A stretch of 64,000 nt of DNA, from contig NZ_AYKT01000008.1 in NCBI RefSeq assembly GCF_000496575.1, positions 124,001-188,000 on the forward strand, written 5' to 3'. Shown here piece by piece: positions 1 through 8,888 of this stretch (positions are counted from its first letter, which is position 1; each line of letters begins with the position of its first letter). The notes beneath the pieces are model-generated. The model did not search any database and was not told the origin of the DNA. It saw nothing but the letters and a program-made list of their open reading frames with translations. The DNA is from Geobacillus thermodenitrificans subsp. thermodenitrificans DSM 465 (lineage in GTDB: Bacteria > Bacillota > Bacilli > Bacillales > Anoxybacillaceae). A program made the translations under genes and the position numbers.

Positions 1-24
1 CGCACTGATGGGGGGGAGAATAAA

Positions 25-936
25 GTGAAGCAACGATGGATGCTCGTTATGGCTGCTCTTCTCTTCTTGCTTGCCGGATGCCAAGGAAACGATTGGACCG
101 TGTCGGTGAAAACGTCTCCCTTTTATAAGGAGGGGACAGCTTCTTCGTTTGCGATCGCCATTCAAAAGGATGGGAAACCAGCCAGCGGGCTTGAAGTGAC
201 GGCGATATTTGAGATGGCGAATATGGATCATGGGCAAATCGTTGCCTCGTTGGAGGAGAAGGAAGACGGCCTTTATGAAGGGGATGTGCAGCTGCCGATG
301 GAAGGGGAATGGGATGTTTTGTTGCAAATCAAAGACGGTAATGAGACGATCGAAAAGCTTGTTACACTAGAGGTGAAGCGGCAAGACGTAGCGGCGATGA
401 TCAATGGGACGGCGATTACGACGGCAGATGTCAAGTTTTATCAAACACGCTGGCAAATTGAGATCTCCTCGGCTATGGAGGCGGTCAAAAAGAAGTATCG
501 GGGCGAAGAGCTCAACGAGCGGATCAGTTATTGGGAGCGGCAGCTGAATGAGACGGCTGAGCCTCGCTCCGCTGTTACCCGTCTCATTGAACTGCATTCG
601 ATGGCGCTGCTTGCTGAAGAAAAAGGCTATTCGGTAGATGAACCGGTCGTTGATCGTGAAGTAGAAAAAAGAAAGCGTCAATACGAAGGGAGCGAAACCG
701 CTCGAACGCTCCTCCGCCAATACGGTGAATCGGCATTTTGGGAGCAAGAACGGCGATATGTCCGGCTTGTTTTGTTGGCGCAAAACGTGTGGAATGACAT
801 GGTGGAACAAGTCAAAAATGAGCATCCGGATGTAACGGAGGCGGAGATGCGTTTTTTAGCACAAAAGAAGTACGATGAATTGCTCGTTTCCCAAATCGAC
901 TCCTTGCACATTCAACTATATCTTTCCGAATTATAG
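25..936 (+). CDS. Lipoprotein with YtkA/FixH-like and SurA-like domains
   Basis: Predicted membrane-anchored lipoprotein of 303 residues. The signal peptide ends in a lipobox (LLAGC, Cys19), so the mature protein would be tethered outside the membrane. Residues about 22-117 look like a YtkA/FixH-type beta domain (Gly-Glu-Trp-Asp near its end). From about residue 125 the pattern 'MINGTAITTADVKFYQ' followed by charged helices resembles the N-terminal chaperone region of SurA/PrsA-type foldases, but no parvulin isomerase domain follows. GTG start at 25 is preceded by a G-rich ribosome binding site. A terminator follows at once, so it ends its transcription unit. Role as an extracytoplasmic folding or metal-handling factor is inference. 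Confidence 0.72.
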   Translation: MKQRWMLVMAALLFLLAGCQGNDWTVSVKTSPFYKEGTASSFAIAIQKDGKPASGLEVTAIFEMANMDHGQIVASLEEKEDGLYEGDVQLPMEGEWDVLLQIKDGNETIEKLVTLEVKRQDVAAMINGTAITTADVKFYQTRWQIEISSAMEAVKKKYRGEELNERISYWERQLNETAEPRSAVTRLIELHSMALLAEEKGYSVDEPVVDREVEKRKRQYEGSETARTLLRQYGESAFWEQERRYVRLVLLAQNVWNDMVEQVKNEHPDVTEAEMRFLAQKKYDELLVSQIDSLHIQLYLSEL

Positions 937-942
937 TTCAGC

Positions 943-977
943 AACATTGCCTGACGAAATGAAAGGCAATGTTTTTT
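943..977 (+). terminator. Rho-independent terminator
   Basis: Inverted repeat AACATTGCC / GGCAATGTT followed by a run of T directly after the lipoprotein gene. Confidence 0.85.
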
Positions 978-1054
978 TGTTGTTGGTGATGAATGATCAT
1001 GACCGTTTTAAATGATATTTTTGATTAATATTGAGTGTTAATGAATGATTTTGA

Positions 1055-1083
1055 TTGATTTTTTCTCTGTTTTCGCTTATGAT
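1055..1083 (+). promoter_or_regulatory. Promoter of the fructose operon
   Basis: TTGATT at 1055-1060 and TATGAT at 1078-1083 are separated by 17 bp, a good SigA-type promoter. It is flanked upstream by repeated TTGATT/TGATT words (1021-1060), which could be the operator of the DeoR-type repressor encoded just downstream. The operator assignment is inference. Confidence 0.6.
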
Positions 1084-1123
1084 AGGGATACAAGCGATAT
1101 CGATCATCATGGGAGGTGGAAAC

Positions 1124-1876
1124 GTGCTGACCGAAGAGCGCCACCGTCTCATTTTGGAACTTTTGGCGCAAAAAGAAATTGTCAAGCTGCAAGAGCTCGT
1201 GGAGGCGACCGGTTCTTCCGAGTCGACGATTCGTCGCGATTTGACGCAGCTTGAAAAAGAAAAAAAGCTGCGCCGCGTGCACGGTGGAGCAGCCTTGTTG
1301 CAACAAAAACGTGAAGAGTTAAGCGTGTCGGAAAAATCGCTGAAGTATATAGAAGAAAAGCAGCGAATCGCCGCTTATGCGGCCAGTTTGGTACAAAAAG
1401 GAAACTGTATTTATTTGGATGCAGGAACGACAACGTGGGAAATGATTCCACATTTGGCTGACAAAGAGGTCACTGTTGTCACGAATGGTGTGATGCATGT
1501 GGAACGGTTGCTTGAACATAACATAACGACGTACTTAGTCGGCGGCATGATTAAGCCAAAGACGAAAGCGTTGATTGGGCGAGGGGCCATCGAGTCGCTG
1601 CGGCAGTACCGCTTTGACCAATGCTTTATCGGTGCTAACGGTGTTCATGACGAGTATGGCTACACGACGCCGGATCCGGAAGAGGCGCTGGTCAAATATA
1701 CGGCAATGCAGCTGGCGCAACGCGCGTATGTGCTTGCGGATCATTCGAAACTCAATGAGAGCGCGTTTGCCAAAATTGCTGATTTAAACGAGGCTGTGTT
1801 GATTACTGATGAGTTGGATGAAGAGTGGCAAGAACGATATGAAGCAAAAACGATTGTCGAGGTTGTTCGCGTATGA
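1124..1876 (+). CDS. fruR: DeoR-family fructose operon repressor
   Basis: Transcriptional repressor of 250 residues. The N terminus is a DeoR winged helix-turn-helix (RHRLILELL ... STIRRDL ... VHGGA) and the rest is the sugar-phosphate-sensing isomerase-like domain with the conserved DAGTTTWEM and GANGV stretches. Start chosen at GTG 1124 because GGGAGGTGG lies 4 bp upstream; an earlier in-frame codon at 1055 lacks a ribosome binding site and lies in the promoter. Its stop overlaps the kinase start (ATGA at 1873-1876), so the two are translationally coupled. In this family the effector is usually fructose 1-phosphate, which fits the operon. Confidence 0.9.
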   Translation: MLTEERHRLILELLAQKEIVKLQELVEATGSSESTIRRDLTQLEKEKKLRRVHGGAALLQQKREELSVSEKSLKYIEEKQRIAAYAASLVQKGNCIYLDAGTTTWEMIPHLADKEVTVVTNGVMHVERLLEHNITTYLVGGMIKPKTKALIGRGAIESLRQYRFDQCFIGANGVHDEYGYTTPDPEEALVKYTAMQLAQRAYVLADHSKLNESAFAKIADLNEAVLITDELDEEWQERYEAKTIVEVVRV

Positions 1877-2784
1877 TTTACACATGTACGTTTAATCCAT
1901 CTGTTGACTATGTGGTTCATGTTGATGAATTGCGTGTCGGCGAACTGAACCGTGCGCTGAAAACGTTGACATTCCCAGGAGGGAAAGGAATTAACGTGTC
2001 GCGAGTGCTCAAACGTCTCGGTGTCGACAGCACGGCGCTCGGGTTTGCCGGCGGATTTACGGGACAGTTTATTGAAACGGAATTGCAAAAAGAAGGCATT
2101 CGCTGTGATTTTGTCCACGTCTCCGGCCAGACGCGCATTAATGTAAAGTTGAAAGCCAAGCAAGAGACGGAAATTAACGGTCAAGGTCCGACCATCGCTA
2201 GCGAAGATGCCGCGCAGCTGATGGCGAAAATCGAGACGCTTTCGACTGGTGATGTCCTCGTGTTGGCGGGAAGCGTACCGTCATCACTGCCGGCGGATGT
2301 ATATGAGCAGATGGCAGCGGAGACAGCGAAACGGAAAGCCCGCCTTGTCGTCGATACGAGCGGTCCGGCGCTCCGAGCGCTGCTCGCTTGCCGGCCGTTT
2401 CTTATCAAGCCGAACCATCATGAGCTCGCTGAGCTGTTTGACACCTCTAAGCTTATGAAAGAAGAAATCGTCATCTATGGCCGTTGTTTGACCGAGATGG
2501 GAATTCGCCATGTCATCGTGTCGATGGGCGGTGACGGAGCGTTTTATTTCGGCAAGGAAGTCGCGCTGTTTGCCGAAGCGCCGCAAGGAACGGTGAGAAA
2601 CTCGGTCGGAGCGGGCGATTCAATGGTCGCTGGCTTTTTGGCCGCCCAAGAGAGCGGGAAATCGATCGAAGAAGCGTTCGCTTACAGCGTGGCGGCTGGA
2701 AGTGCGACGGCGTTTTCCGAAGATTTATGCACGAAAGAAGAAGTGGAAGCACTCGTCGACCGCATTCGCGTCATACGTTTATAA
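1873..2784 (+). CDS. fruK: 1-phosphofructokinase
   Basis: Cytoplasmic PfkB-family kinase (303 residues) that converts fructose 1-phosphate, produced by the downstream PTS permease, to fructose 1,6-bisphosphate with ATP. Visible signatures are the N-terminal GGKGINVSRVLKRLG and the C-terminal GAGDSMVAG with the likely catalytic base Asp249. Length matches FruK. The gene starts inside the stop of fruR and is followed 25 bp later by fruA, giving the standard fruRKA order. A tagatose-6-phosphate kinase is the main alternative in this family, but the operon argues for FruK. Confidence 0.93.
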   Translation: MIYTCTFNPSVDYVVHVDELRVGELNRALKTLTFPGGKGINVSRVLKRLGVDSTALGFAGGFTGQFIETELQKEGIRCDFVHVSGQTRINVKLKAKQETEINGQGPTIASEDAAQLMAKIETLSTGDVLVLAGSVPSSLPADVYEQMAAETAKRKARLVVDTSGPALRALLACRPFLIKPNHHELAELFDTSKLMKEEIVIYGRCLTEMGIRHVIVSMGGDGAFYFGKEVALFAEAPQGTVRNSVGAGDSMVAGFLAAQESGKSIEEAFAYSVAAGSATAFSEDLCTKEEVEALVDRIRVIRL

Positions 2785-2809
2785 ACGGAAATAAAGGGGG
2801 ATCGCCAAA

Positions 2810-4681
2810 ATGAACATCACCGATTTGTTGACAAAAGAAACAATCATTCTTGCACTTCGAGCGCAGACAAAGAGCGAAGTGATTGATGAATTGGCCGCCA
2901 AGCTCGCTGAGGTGGGAGCAGTCAGCGATGTCGAGGCGTTCAAACAAGCGATCTGGGCGCGTGAAAAGCAAAGCACGACCGGCGTCGGAGAGGGCATTGC
3001 CATTCCGCATGCCAAAACGGCGGCGGTCAAGCGCCCGGCCGTGGCATTCGGCCGTTCAGCGGAAGGCATTGATTACGAATCGCTCGATGGCAAGCCGAGC
3101 CATTTGTTTTTCATGATTGCCGCCCCCGAAGGTGGGGAGCAAACGCATTTGCAGGCGTTGGCTCGGTTGTCTTCGATGTTGATGGACGCGTCGTTCCGCG
3201 CTGCTCTTGAAAACGCTTCAAATGAAGAGGAAATCGTCCGTTTGTTGGCGGCAAAAGAGAGCGAAGAGGAAGAGCCATCGCTAGGGACAGCGTCAGCTGA
3301 CAACGGACGGAAAGTGCTCGCCGTTACCGCCTGCCCGACCGGGATTGCCCATACGTATATGGCTGCTGATGCACTGAAAGCAAAAGCAGCGGAAATGGGT
3401 GTGATGATAAAAGTAGAAACCAATGGATCTGATGGGGTGAAAAATGCTCTCACCGCACAGGAGATTGAAGATGCTGCGGCGATTATTGTCGCGGCTGATA
3501 AACAAGTCGAAATGGATCGCTTCGATGGCAAACATGTGATCCAAGTACCGGTCGCCCAAGCGATTCGCCAGCCGGAAACGCTCATTGAGCAAGCGCTGCG
3601 CCAAGATGCGCCAATTTACCGAGCGAGCGGTGCTCCGCAGGGCGGCGCGGGGGCGGCAAAACCGCGCACTGGCTTTTATAAACATTTGATGAACGGCGTT
3701 TCGAATATGCTTCCATTCGTCGTCGGTGGCGGGATTTTGATCGCGCTCTCCTTCACTTTCGGCATTAAGGCGTTTGACCCGAACGACCCGTCGTACCATC
3801 CATTTGCTAAAGCATTGATGGACATCGGCGGCGGCAATGCATTTGCCTTAATGATTCCTGTGCTTGCTGCGTTTATCGCGATGAGCATTGCCGATCGGCC
3901 AGGATTTGCGCCAGGGATGGTCGGCGGCTTTATGGCAGCCAACGGCGGCGCTGGTTTCCTCGGCGGATTGATCGCTGGCTTTTTGGCCGGGTATTTGGTC
4001 GTCGGACTGCGGAAATTATTCAGCCGCTTGCCGCAATCGTTAGAAGGAATTAAACCGGTGTTATTGTATCCGTTGTTCGGCATTTTCTTGACCGGTATCA
4101 TTATGATGTATATTGTCATCGATCCAGTGAAAGCGTTGAATGAAGGGTTGAAACATTGGCTTTCCGGCATGGGGACGGCGAACTTAGTGCTGCTTGGCGC
4201 GGTGTTAGGCGGCATGATGGCGGTTGATATGGGCGGCCCGATTAACAAAGCGGCGTTTACGTTCGGAATCGCCATGATCGATGCTGGCAACTATGCGCCA
4301 CATGCGGCCATTATGGCTGGCGGGATGGTGCCGCCGCTCGGGTTGGCGCTGGCGACGACGTTCTTTAAAAAGAAATTTACGAAAGCCGAACGCGAGGCTG
4401 GCAAAACGTGCTATATTATGGGCGCTTCGTTCATTACGGAAGGAGCGATTCCGTTTGCGGCAGCTGATCCGATGCGGGTGATTCCGTCGATTATCGTCGG
4501 CTCGGCTGTAGCTGGGGCGTTGACGATGTTGTTTGGCATCGGCCTTCCGGCGCCGCACGGCGGCATTTTCGTCATTCCAATTGTCAAAGGAAGCGCATGG
4601 CTGTACATCCTCGCTATTTTGATCGGCTCGGCCGTGACAGCCCTGATGGTAGGGTTGTGGAAAAAAGAAGTGAAAGAATAA
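2810..4681 (+). CDS. fruA: PTS fructose transporter subunit IIABC
   Basis: Membrane permease of 623 residues that takes up fructose and phosphorylates it to fructose 1-phosphate. Domain order is IIA (about 1-150, phosphorylated His67 in 'IPHAK'), a linker, IIB (about 165-265, phosphocysteine Cys175 in 'TACPTGIAHTYMAADAL') and a hydrophobic IIC domain (about 290-620) with multiple membrane spans. Ribosome binding site AAAGGGGG precedes ATG 2810. Last gene of the fru operon; a strong terminator follows. Confidence 0.95.
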   Translation: MNITDLLTKETIILALRAQTKSEVIDELAAKLAEVGAVSDVEAFKQAIWAREKQSTTGVGEGIAIPHAKTAAVKRPAVAFGRSAEGIDYESLDGKPSHLFFMIAAPEGGEQTHLQALARLSSMLMDASFRAALENASNEEEIVRLLAAKESEEEEPSLGTASADNGRKVLAVTACPTGIAHTYMAADALKAKAAEMGVMIKVETNGSDGVKNALTAQEIEDAAAIIVAADKQVEMDRFDGKHVIQVPVAQAIRQPETLIEQALRQDAPIYRASGAPQGGAGAAKPRTGFYKHLMNGVSNMLPFVVGGGILIALSFTFGIKAFDPNDPSYHPFAKALMDIGGGNAFALMIPVLAAFIAMSIADRPGFAPGMVGGFMAANGGAGFLGGLIAGFLAGYLVVGLRKLFSRLPQSLEGIKPVLLYPLFGIFLTGIIMMYIVIDPVKALNEGLKHWLSGMGTANLVLLGAVLGGMMAVDMGGPINKAAFTFGIAMIDAGNYAPHAAIMAGGMVPPLGLALATTFFKKKFTKAEREAGKTCYIMGASFITEGAIPFAAADPMRVIPSIIVGSAVAGALTMLFGIGLPAPHGGIFVIPIVKGSAWLYILAILIGSAVTALMVGLWKKEVKE

Positions 4682-4685
4682 GAGA

Positions 4686-4720
4686 AAAAGCGTTCCGCGG
4701 GCAGCGGAGCGCTTTTTTCT
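4686..4720 (+). terminator. Terminator of the fru operon
   Basis: AAAAGCGTTCCGC / GCGGAGCGCTTTT hairpin with a T tract directly after fruA. It lies between convergent genes and could also act on the minus strand. Confidence 0.88.
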
Positions 4721-4751
4721 TTGCCTCAGTCGCGGACGTTCATGCGGACGT

Positions 4752-5729
4752 TCATTGCTCGTTTCCGTCGGATTCAGCATGCCCATATTCACGCTTAGCG
4801 GCTAGTTGAGCAGCGATGTCCATCACCTCGCCGAGCTTCAGGCAAAGCAGGCGGCTGTCATCCAATCCGCGCCGCCGCCACTCGGCCCATAAGCGGTCGA
4901 GCGCTTCTTTTGGTGTATCGTCGGCGAGCCGGAAGGCACCGTAATGCATTGGAACAAACAAACGGGCGCGGCAATCTAAAAACGCCTGCACCGCTTCTTC
5001 CGGTGTTGTGTGCTGCGGCCCCATGAACCATTCTGGCTCATACGCACCGATCGGCAGGAGAGCATAGTCGATCAAAAAGCGTTCACCGATGTCGCGAAAA
5101 CCGCGGAAATAGCCGCTGTCGCCAGCGAAATAAACCGTCGGGGCGCCGTTGGCTTCGATGACCCATCCGCCCCAGTGTGATGTATTCATATCCCAAAGCG
5201 TCCGCCGCGTCCAATGTTGAGCAGGAACAAATGTTAGCGATACGTTGCGAAAAGTAGTTGTTTCCCACCATGACAGTTCAGTGACATGACGGTAGCCACG
5301 CCGGTGGAACAGGCGGCTGAGGCCGGCCGGAACGAATATATGCGGGTCACCGGGCAATCGGCGAAGGCTGCTGAAATGCAAATGGTCGTAATGGCCATGG
5401 GAGATTAAAACGGCGTCAACGGGTGGCATCTCTTCAAGAGGCACGCCTGGGGCCGACAGGCGTTTGGCCGTTCCCATCCGCTTCGCCCAGACGGGGTCGG
5501 TGACGATTGTGATGCCGTTTACTTGCACGACGAACGTCGAATGGCCGATCCAACAAAGCTGCGGTCGTCCGTTCGGCTGATGAAGCCGGTCCCATTGCGG
5601 CGGCACGGCGTGCGGTACGACATAGGACAAGTCTTTTCGCTTTTGCTTCCGTTCTCGCTGCCAGCGGCGAAAATCGGCCCACGTTTTTTGCATGGATACG
5701 TTATCTAAATTTTCATACCGTTTCGGCAT
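4752..5729 (-). CDS. MBL-fold hydrolase, NAPE-PLD/RomA-like
   Basis: Metal-dependent hydrolase of 325 residues with the metallo-beta-lactamase signature HGHYDH at 111-116 and further expected ligand regions (GDSGYF; PMHYGAF). The N-terminal region with WIGHSTF and DPVWAKR is typical of the UlaG/NAPE-PLD (RomA) branch rather than beta-lactamases. ATG 5729 has AAGGAGAG upstream on the minus strand. Bacterial relatives hydrolyse phosphodiester or lactone substrates; the substrate here cannot be told. It is a single-gene unit convergent with fruA and divergent from yjbQ. Confidence 0.82.
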   Translation of the reverse strand: MPKRYENLDNVSMQKTWADFRRWQRERKQKRKDLSYVVPHAVPPQWDRLHQPNGRPQLCWIGHSTFVVQVNGITIVTDPVWAKRMGTAKRLSAPGVPLEEMPPVDAVLISHGHYDHLHFSSLRRLPGDPHIFVPAGLSRLFHRRGYRHVTELSWWETTTFRNVSLTFVPAQHWTRRTLWDMNTSHWGGWVIEANGAPTVYFAGDSGYFRGFRDIGERFLIDYALLPIGAYEPEWFMGPQHTTPEEAVQAFLDCRARLFVPMHYGAFRLADDTPKEALDRLWAEWRRRGLDDSRLLCLKLGEVMDIAAQLAAKREYGHAESDGNEQ

Positions 5730-5818
5730 CGTTTTTCTCTCCTTGCTCGTTTTGCGCTATAATTAGAGTAGCAAACATTTCTTTCCGGTACAAAATCTTT
5801 GTTCAGGTGGTGGAATCG

Positions 5819-6220
5819 ATGCTTCGTTCCTTTACGATCCGCACGGCGAAGCGGGATGAAATGATTGATATTACCTCATTTGTCGAGGAGACGGTGCGCC
5901 TGTCTAAGGTAGAAGAGGGGATGGCTGTCGTCTATTGTCCGCACACGACGGCAGGAATCACGATTAATGAAAACGCGGACCCCGATGTTAAACGCGACAT
6001 GATGCGCCGTTTTGATGAAACGTATCCGTGGGAGCACCCACTTGACCGTCATATGGAAGGGAACACAGCCGCTCATATGAAAGCAAGCACCGTCGGAGCG
6101 TCGCAGCACGTCATTATTCACGAAGGTCGGCTGCTGCTTGGGCGCTGGCAAGGCATTTATTTTTGCGAGTATGACGGACCACGTCAGCGCACCGTTTACA
6201 TCAAAGTGCTCGAGGGATAG
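5819..6220 (+). CDS. yjbQ: YjbQ family protein (UPF0047)
   Basis: Small cytoplasmic protein of 133 residues in the YjbQ/UPF0047 family. Conserved landmarks are [15 protein letters not shown], the central [13 protein letters not shown] and the C-terminal RTVYIKV. Some members can form thiamine phosphate weakly in vivo, but the physiological role is unsettled. Start set at ATG 5819 with AGGTGG upstream at 5805; two in-frame GTG codons at 5807 and 5810 overlap that site. Single-gene unit between divergent and convergent neighbours. Confidence 0.85.
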   Translation: MLRSFTIRTAKRDEMIDITSFVEETVRLSKVEEGMAVVYCPHTTAGITINENADPDVKRDMMRRFDETYPWEHPLDRHMEGNTAAHMKASTVGASQHVIIHEGRLLLGRWQGIYFCEYDGPRQRTVYIKVLEG

Positions 6221-6222
6221 AT

Positions 6223-6245
6223 AACCATAATTATATTATGTAAAC
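6223..6245 (+). repeat. Xer/dif-like 23-bp repeat, copy 1
   Basis: A 23-bp AT-rich sequence matching copy 2 at 38706-38728 in 21 of 23 positions and in the same orientation. Its right half contains TATTATGTAAAC, which matches the XerD-side arm of the B. subtilis dif site as I recall it; the left half is an imperfect inverted copy of the right. It sits in the gap just after yjbQ. Confidence 0.5.
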
Positions 6246-6289
6246 TTAATTAAAAATCACCGCATAACAGAAATCATCAGAAGAGGATG

Positions 6290-6320
6290 AAAAACCCGGG
6301 TGAACGTCTCCCGGGTTTTT
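6290..6320. terminator. Bidirectional terminator
   Basis: AAAAACCCGGG / CCCGGGTTTTT hairpin between the convergent yjbQ and map genes; A and T tracts on both sides allow termination in both directions. Confidence 0.88.
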
Positions 6321-6357
6321 CTCATCGAAGTTAGCCGCTAGGAAGCCATTGGCGTGC

Positions 6358-7107
6358 TCATGCCAGCGTTGTTAAAATGAGCGGCCCGTCTTTCGTAATG
6401 GCGATCGTATGTTCATATTGCGCTGAGTACGAGCCGTCAATGGTTCGCGCCGTCCAACCGTTCGCGTCCATTTTGCTTTGCCAAGCCCCCATGTTGACCA
6501 TCGGTTCGATCGTAATGACCATTCCTTCTTTTAAGCGCATCCCTTTTCCTTTTTCGCCAAAATGGGGAATGTACGGCTCTTCATGAATTTTCGGCCCGAT
6601 GCCGTGCCCGGTGAAATCGCGGACGACGGAAAACCCGTGCGATTCGACGTACGTTTGAATGGCATGGCCGATATCGCCGATCCGGTTGCCAAGAACCGCT
6701 TGTTCAATCCCTTTATATAGCGACTGCTCGGTGACATGAAGCAAAGTTTGCACGTCTTCGTCGATATCGCCGATGGCGTACGTCCAAGCGGAATCGGCGA
6801 GCGCTCCGCGCCAATTGACGACAAAATCGATGGTGACGATATCCCCTTCCTTAAGCGGTTCTTTGCGCGGAAACCCGTGGCAAATTTCATCGTTTACCGA
6901 AGCACATGTGGCATATGGATAGCCGCGGTATCCTTTTTGTTCCGGCTTGGCGCCGTATTTGGCCAAAAACGTTTCCACGAACCGGTCGATCTCCATAGTA
7001 GTTACCCCCGGTCCGATGCGTTTGGCGATTTCTTGATGGCAGGCAGCGAGCAGCTTCCCTGCCTCGCGCATCAATTGAATTTCCCGTTCTGTTTTGACGT
7101 GAATCAT
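6358..7107 (-). CDS. map: Methionine aminopeptidase, type I
   Basis: Cytoplasmic dinuclear metalloprotease (249 residues) that removes the initiator methionine from nascent proteins. The five metal ligands of the family are visible: Asp94, Asp105, His168, Glu201 and Glu232, plus the substrate-side His77. Length is that of a type Ia enzyme. ATG 7107 is preceded by AAGGAGACG. It stands alone rather than in the ribosomal-protein cluster where the main Bacillus map lies, so it may be a second copy of the YflG kind; that is inference from position. Confidence 0.93.
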   Translation of the reverse strand: MIHVKTEREIQLMREAGKLLAACHQEIAKRIGPGVTTMEIDRFVETFLAKYGAKPEQKGYRGYPYATCASVNDEICHGFPRKEPLKEGDIVTIDFVVNWRGALADSAWTYAIGDIDEDVQTLLHVTEQSLYKGIEQAVLGNRIGDIGHAIQTYVESHGFSVVRDFTGHGIGPKIHEEPYIPHFGEKGKGMRLKEGMVITIEPMVNMGAWQSKMDANGWTARTIDGSYSAQYEHTIAITKDGPLILTTLA

Positions 7108-7207
7108 CCCAACGTCTCCTTTTCTCTCGATGTGTTTCCACTCCTATAGTATTGTAACAAAAACAACGGCGGTGATAAACCACGATGAAATGAACAGAGA
7201 ATAGATG

Positions 7208-7241
7208 AAAAGGATGCCTGAAAAATGAGGCATCCTTTTTG
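7208..7241. terminator. Terminator hairpin
   Basis: AAAAGGATGCCT / AGGCATCCTTTTT hairpin between the map promoter region and the end of the sensor kinase. On the plus strand it ends in T5; on the minus strand it ends in TTTT. Confidence 0.7.
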
Positions 7242-7322
7242 GACGATAGAAGTTGTGATCATCCTTTTGTTGTTTTGCTTTCAAACGAAAAAGGAGAGCG
7301 CTAACAATCCGGACAGTTATGT

Positions 7323-8628
7323 TTACAGTACGGCAAACAGCTGTTTTTCCTTATCAGAAATTCGAGAAGAGGACAGGGACGAAGCGAGCGGCAAATAAAT
7401 CGATACGGTCGTCCCCCTATGTATTTCGCTTTCGATTCGAATGGTGCCGTTCATCGATTCAATGATGCGGTATACAACCATCATTCCAAGACCGGTGCCT
7501 TTTACCCCTTTGGTCGTAAAGTATGGCTCGCCAAGCCGTTCAAGCTGTTCTTTCGTCATGCCGACGCCAGTGTCGGCAATGCGGATGAGCACGCGCCCAT
7601 CGTCGATCGAGACGTATACTTGCAACGTTCCGCCGTTTGGCATCGCTTCGATGGCGTTTTTCATGACATTGAGCAAACATTGGCGGAATTTTTCACGTTC
7701 GCCCATGACAGAGAAAGGGGACAGCGTCGTTTTGATATCAACACAACTCATATTAGCCAACGGACGAATGATGTCAATGACTCGTTCAATCTCCAGCTTG
7801 ACGTTCAGTTTTTCTGGCGTTTCCGGCGCGGGTTTTGCGAAGGTCAAATAATCGGTAATGATCGCCTCGGCCCGGTCGAGCTCTTCCATAGCAATGCGTG
7901 CATATTGGCGTCGTTTATCGGCGGCGAGCGGCTGTTCTTCAATCAGTTGGATAAACCCGCGTGCCGCGGTGAGTGGATTGCGGATTTCATGAGAGATTGA
8001 GGCCGCCAAATGGGTGACCGCTTCCATTTTCTCAGCACGAATGATCCGCTTGCGCAGCGCGATATTGTGGCGCGCCATCTCTCGAAAAGCGCAGACGATG
8101 AACATGCTCGCTGGCTGCACAAGCAAAAACATGAGTGACACTGAAAGCGGGGGGGAGAGCAGAGGGCGCCATCCCTCCCGTCAGAGCGACCGTCAACAGG
8201 CCAGAACCGAAGCTGAGCGTTGTGGTGAGCAATATTCGTTGCTTGGTTGGCAACCGCTCAAACTTTTTGGTCAGTAAACTGCTTGCTGCTGCAATGACGA
8301 TGGAAACGATGGCAGTGATAAAGATGCCGATTCCTCCAAATAAAGTTCGGTAAGTGATGGTGACGATCGCTAAGCACGCTGCCGCCCCCGTCCCGCCATA
8401 CAAGCTGCCGAGCCAAAGCGGAATTTGCCGCAAATCAAAAATATAGCTGTTTCCCGTGCCGACGGGGAGAGTGATGCATAAGACGATCACGATCGCGTAG
8501 CAGACGGTTGGCAAATAAAGGCGGAGGCGTTTTGGTCCCTTTTCTTGCTCTGTCCAAAACGGGACGAGAAATACCGGTAGGAGAATAAAAAATAAGTTGA
8601 GCAAAAAATCTTTGAAAATACTAAGCAT
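7323..8628 (-). pseudogene. KinB-like sensor histidine kinase, frameshifted
   Basis: The 5' part (8628 down to about 8150) encodes about 155 residues of hydrophobic 5TM/LytS-type sensor region. The 3' part (about 8141 to 7323), in another frame, encodes the linker, the phosphoacceptor helix with SISHEIRNPLTAARGF and a complete HATPase_c domain (N box, GxGxG motifs). The two frames meet at a run of seven G (plus strand, about 8148-8154); removing one base restores a continuous protein of about 434 residues. The 3' part has no ribosome binding site. It is either a real phase-variable or inactive kinase or a one-base sequence error. The architecture is closest to sporulation kinase B or YcbA-like kinases. 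Confidence 0.8.
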
Positions 8629-8888
8629 CGCGACACCCTCTTTCCCATCGTCAGCTGCATAGCGCGAATTCCTACAAAAACTGCGAATATATTACATTGT
8701 AACCGGAAAATGCGCGAGATGTTAAGGTAGAATCCATAGCCTTTTTTTGATATAAATCTTGTTTTTTCGACAACGATAGGTAAAAAGAAATGTTTTGCAT
8801 CTATGAAAAAGTTCTCTTTCTTTTCTAGTAATTGTATAATATTTTAAATATATAAAATTATATTAATTATTTGATAGGAGGGGGCTTT
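8629..8888. other. AT-rich intergenic region upstream of the M6 protease
   Basis: About 260 bp between the kinase and the protease, strikingly AT-rich compared with its neighbours from about 8740. A TATAAT at about 8834 could be the -10 element of the protease gene, but no convincing -35 box is seen. No coding sequence is evident. Confidence 0.45.
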
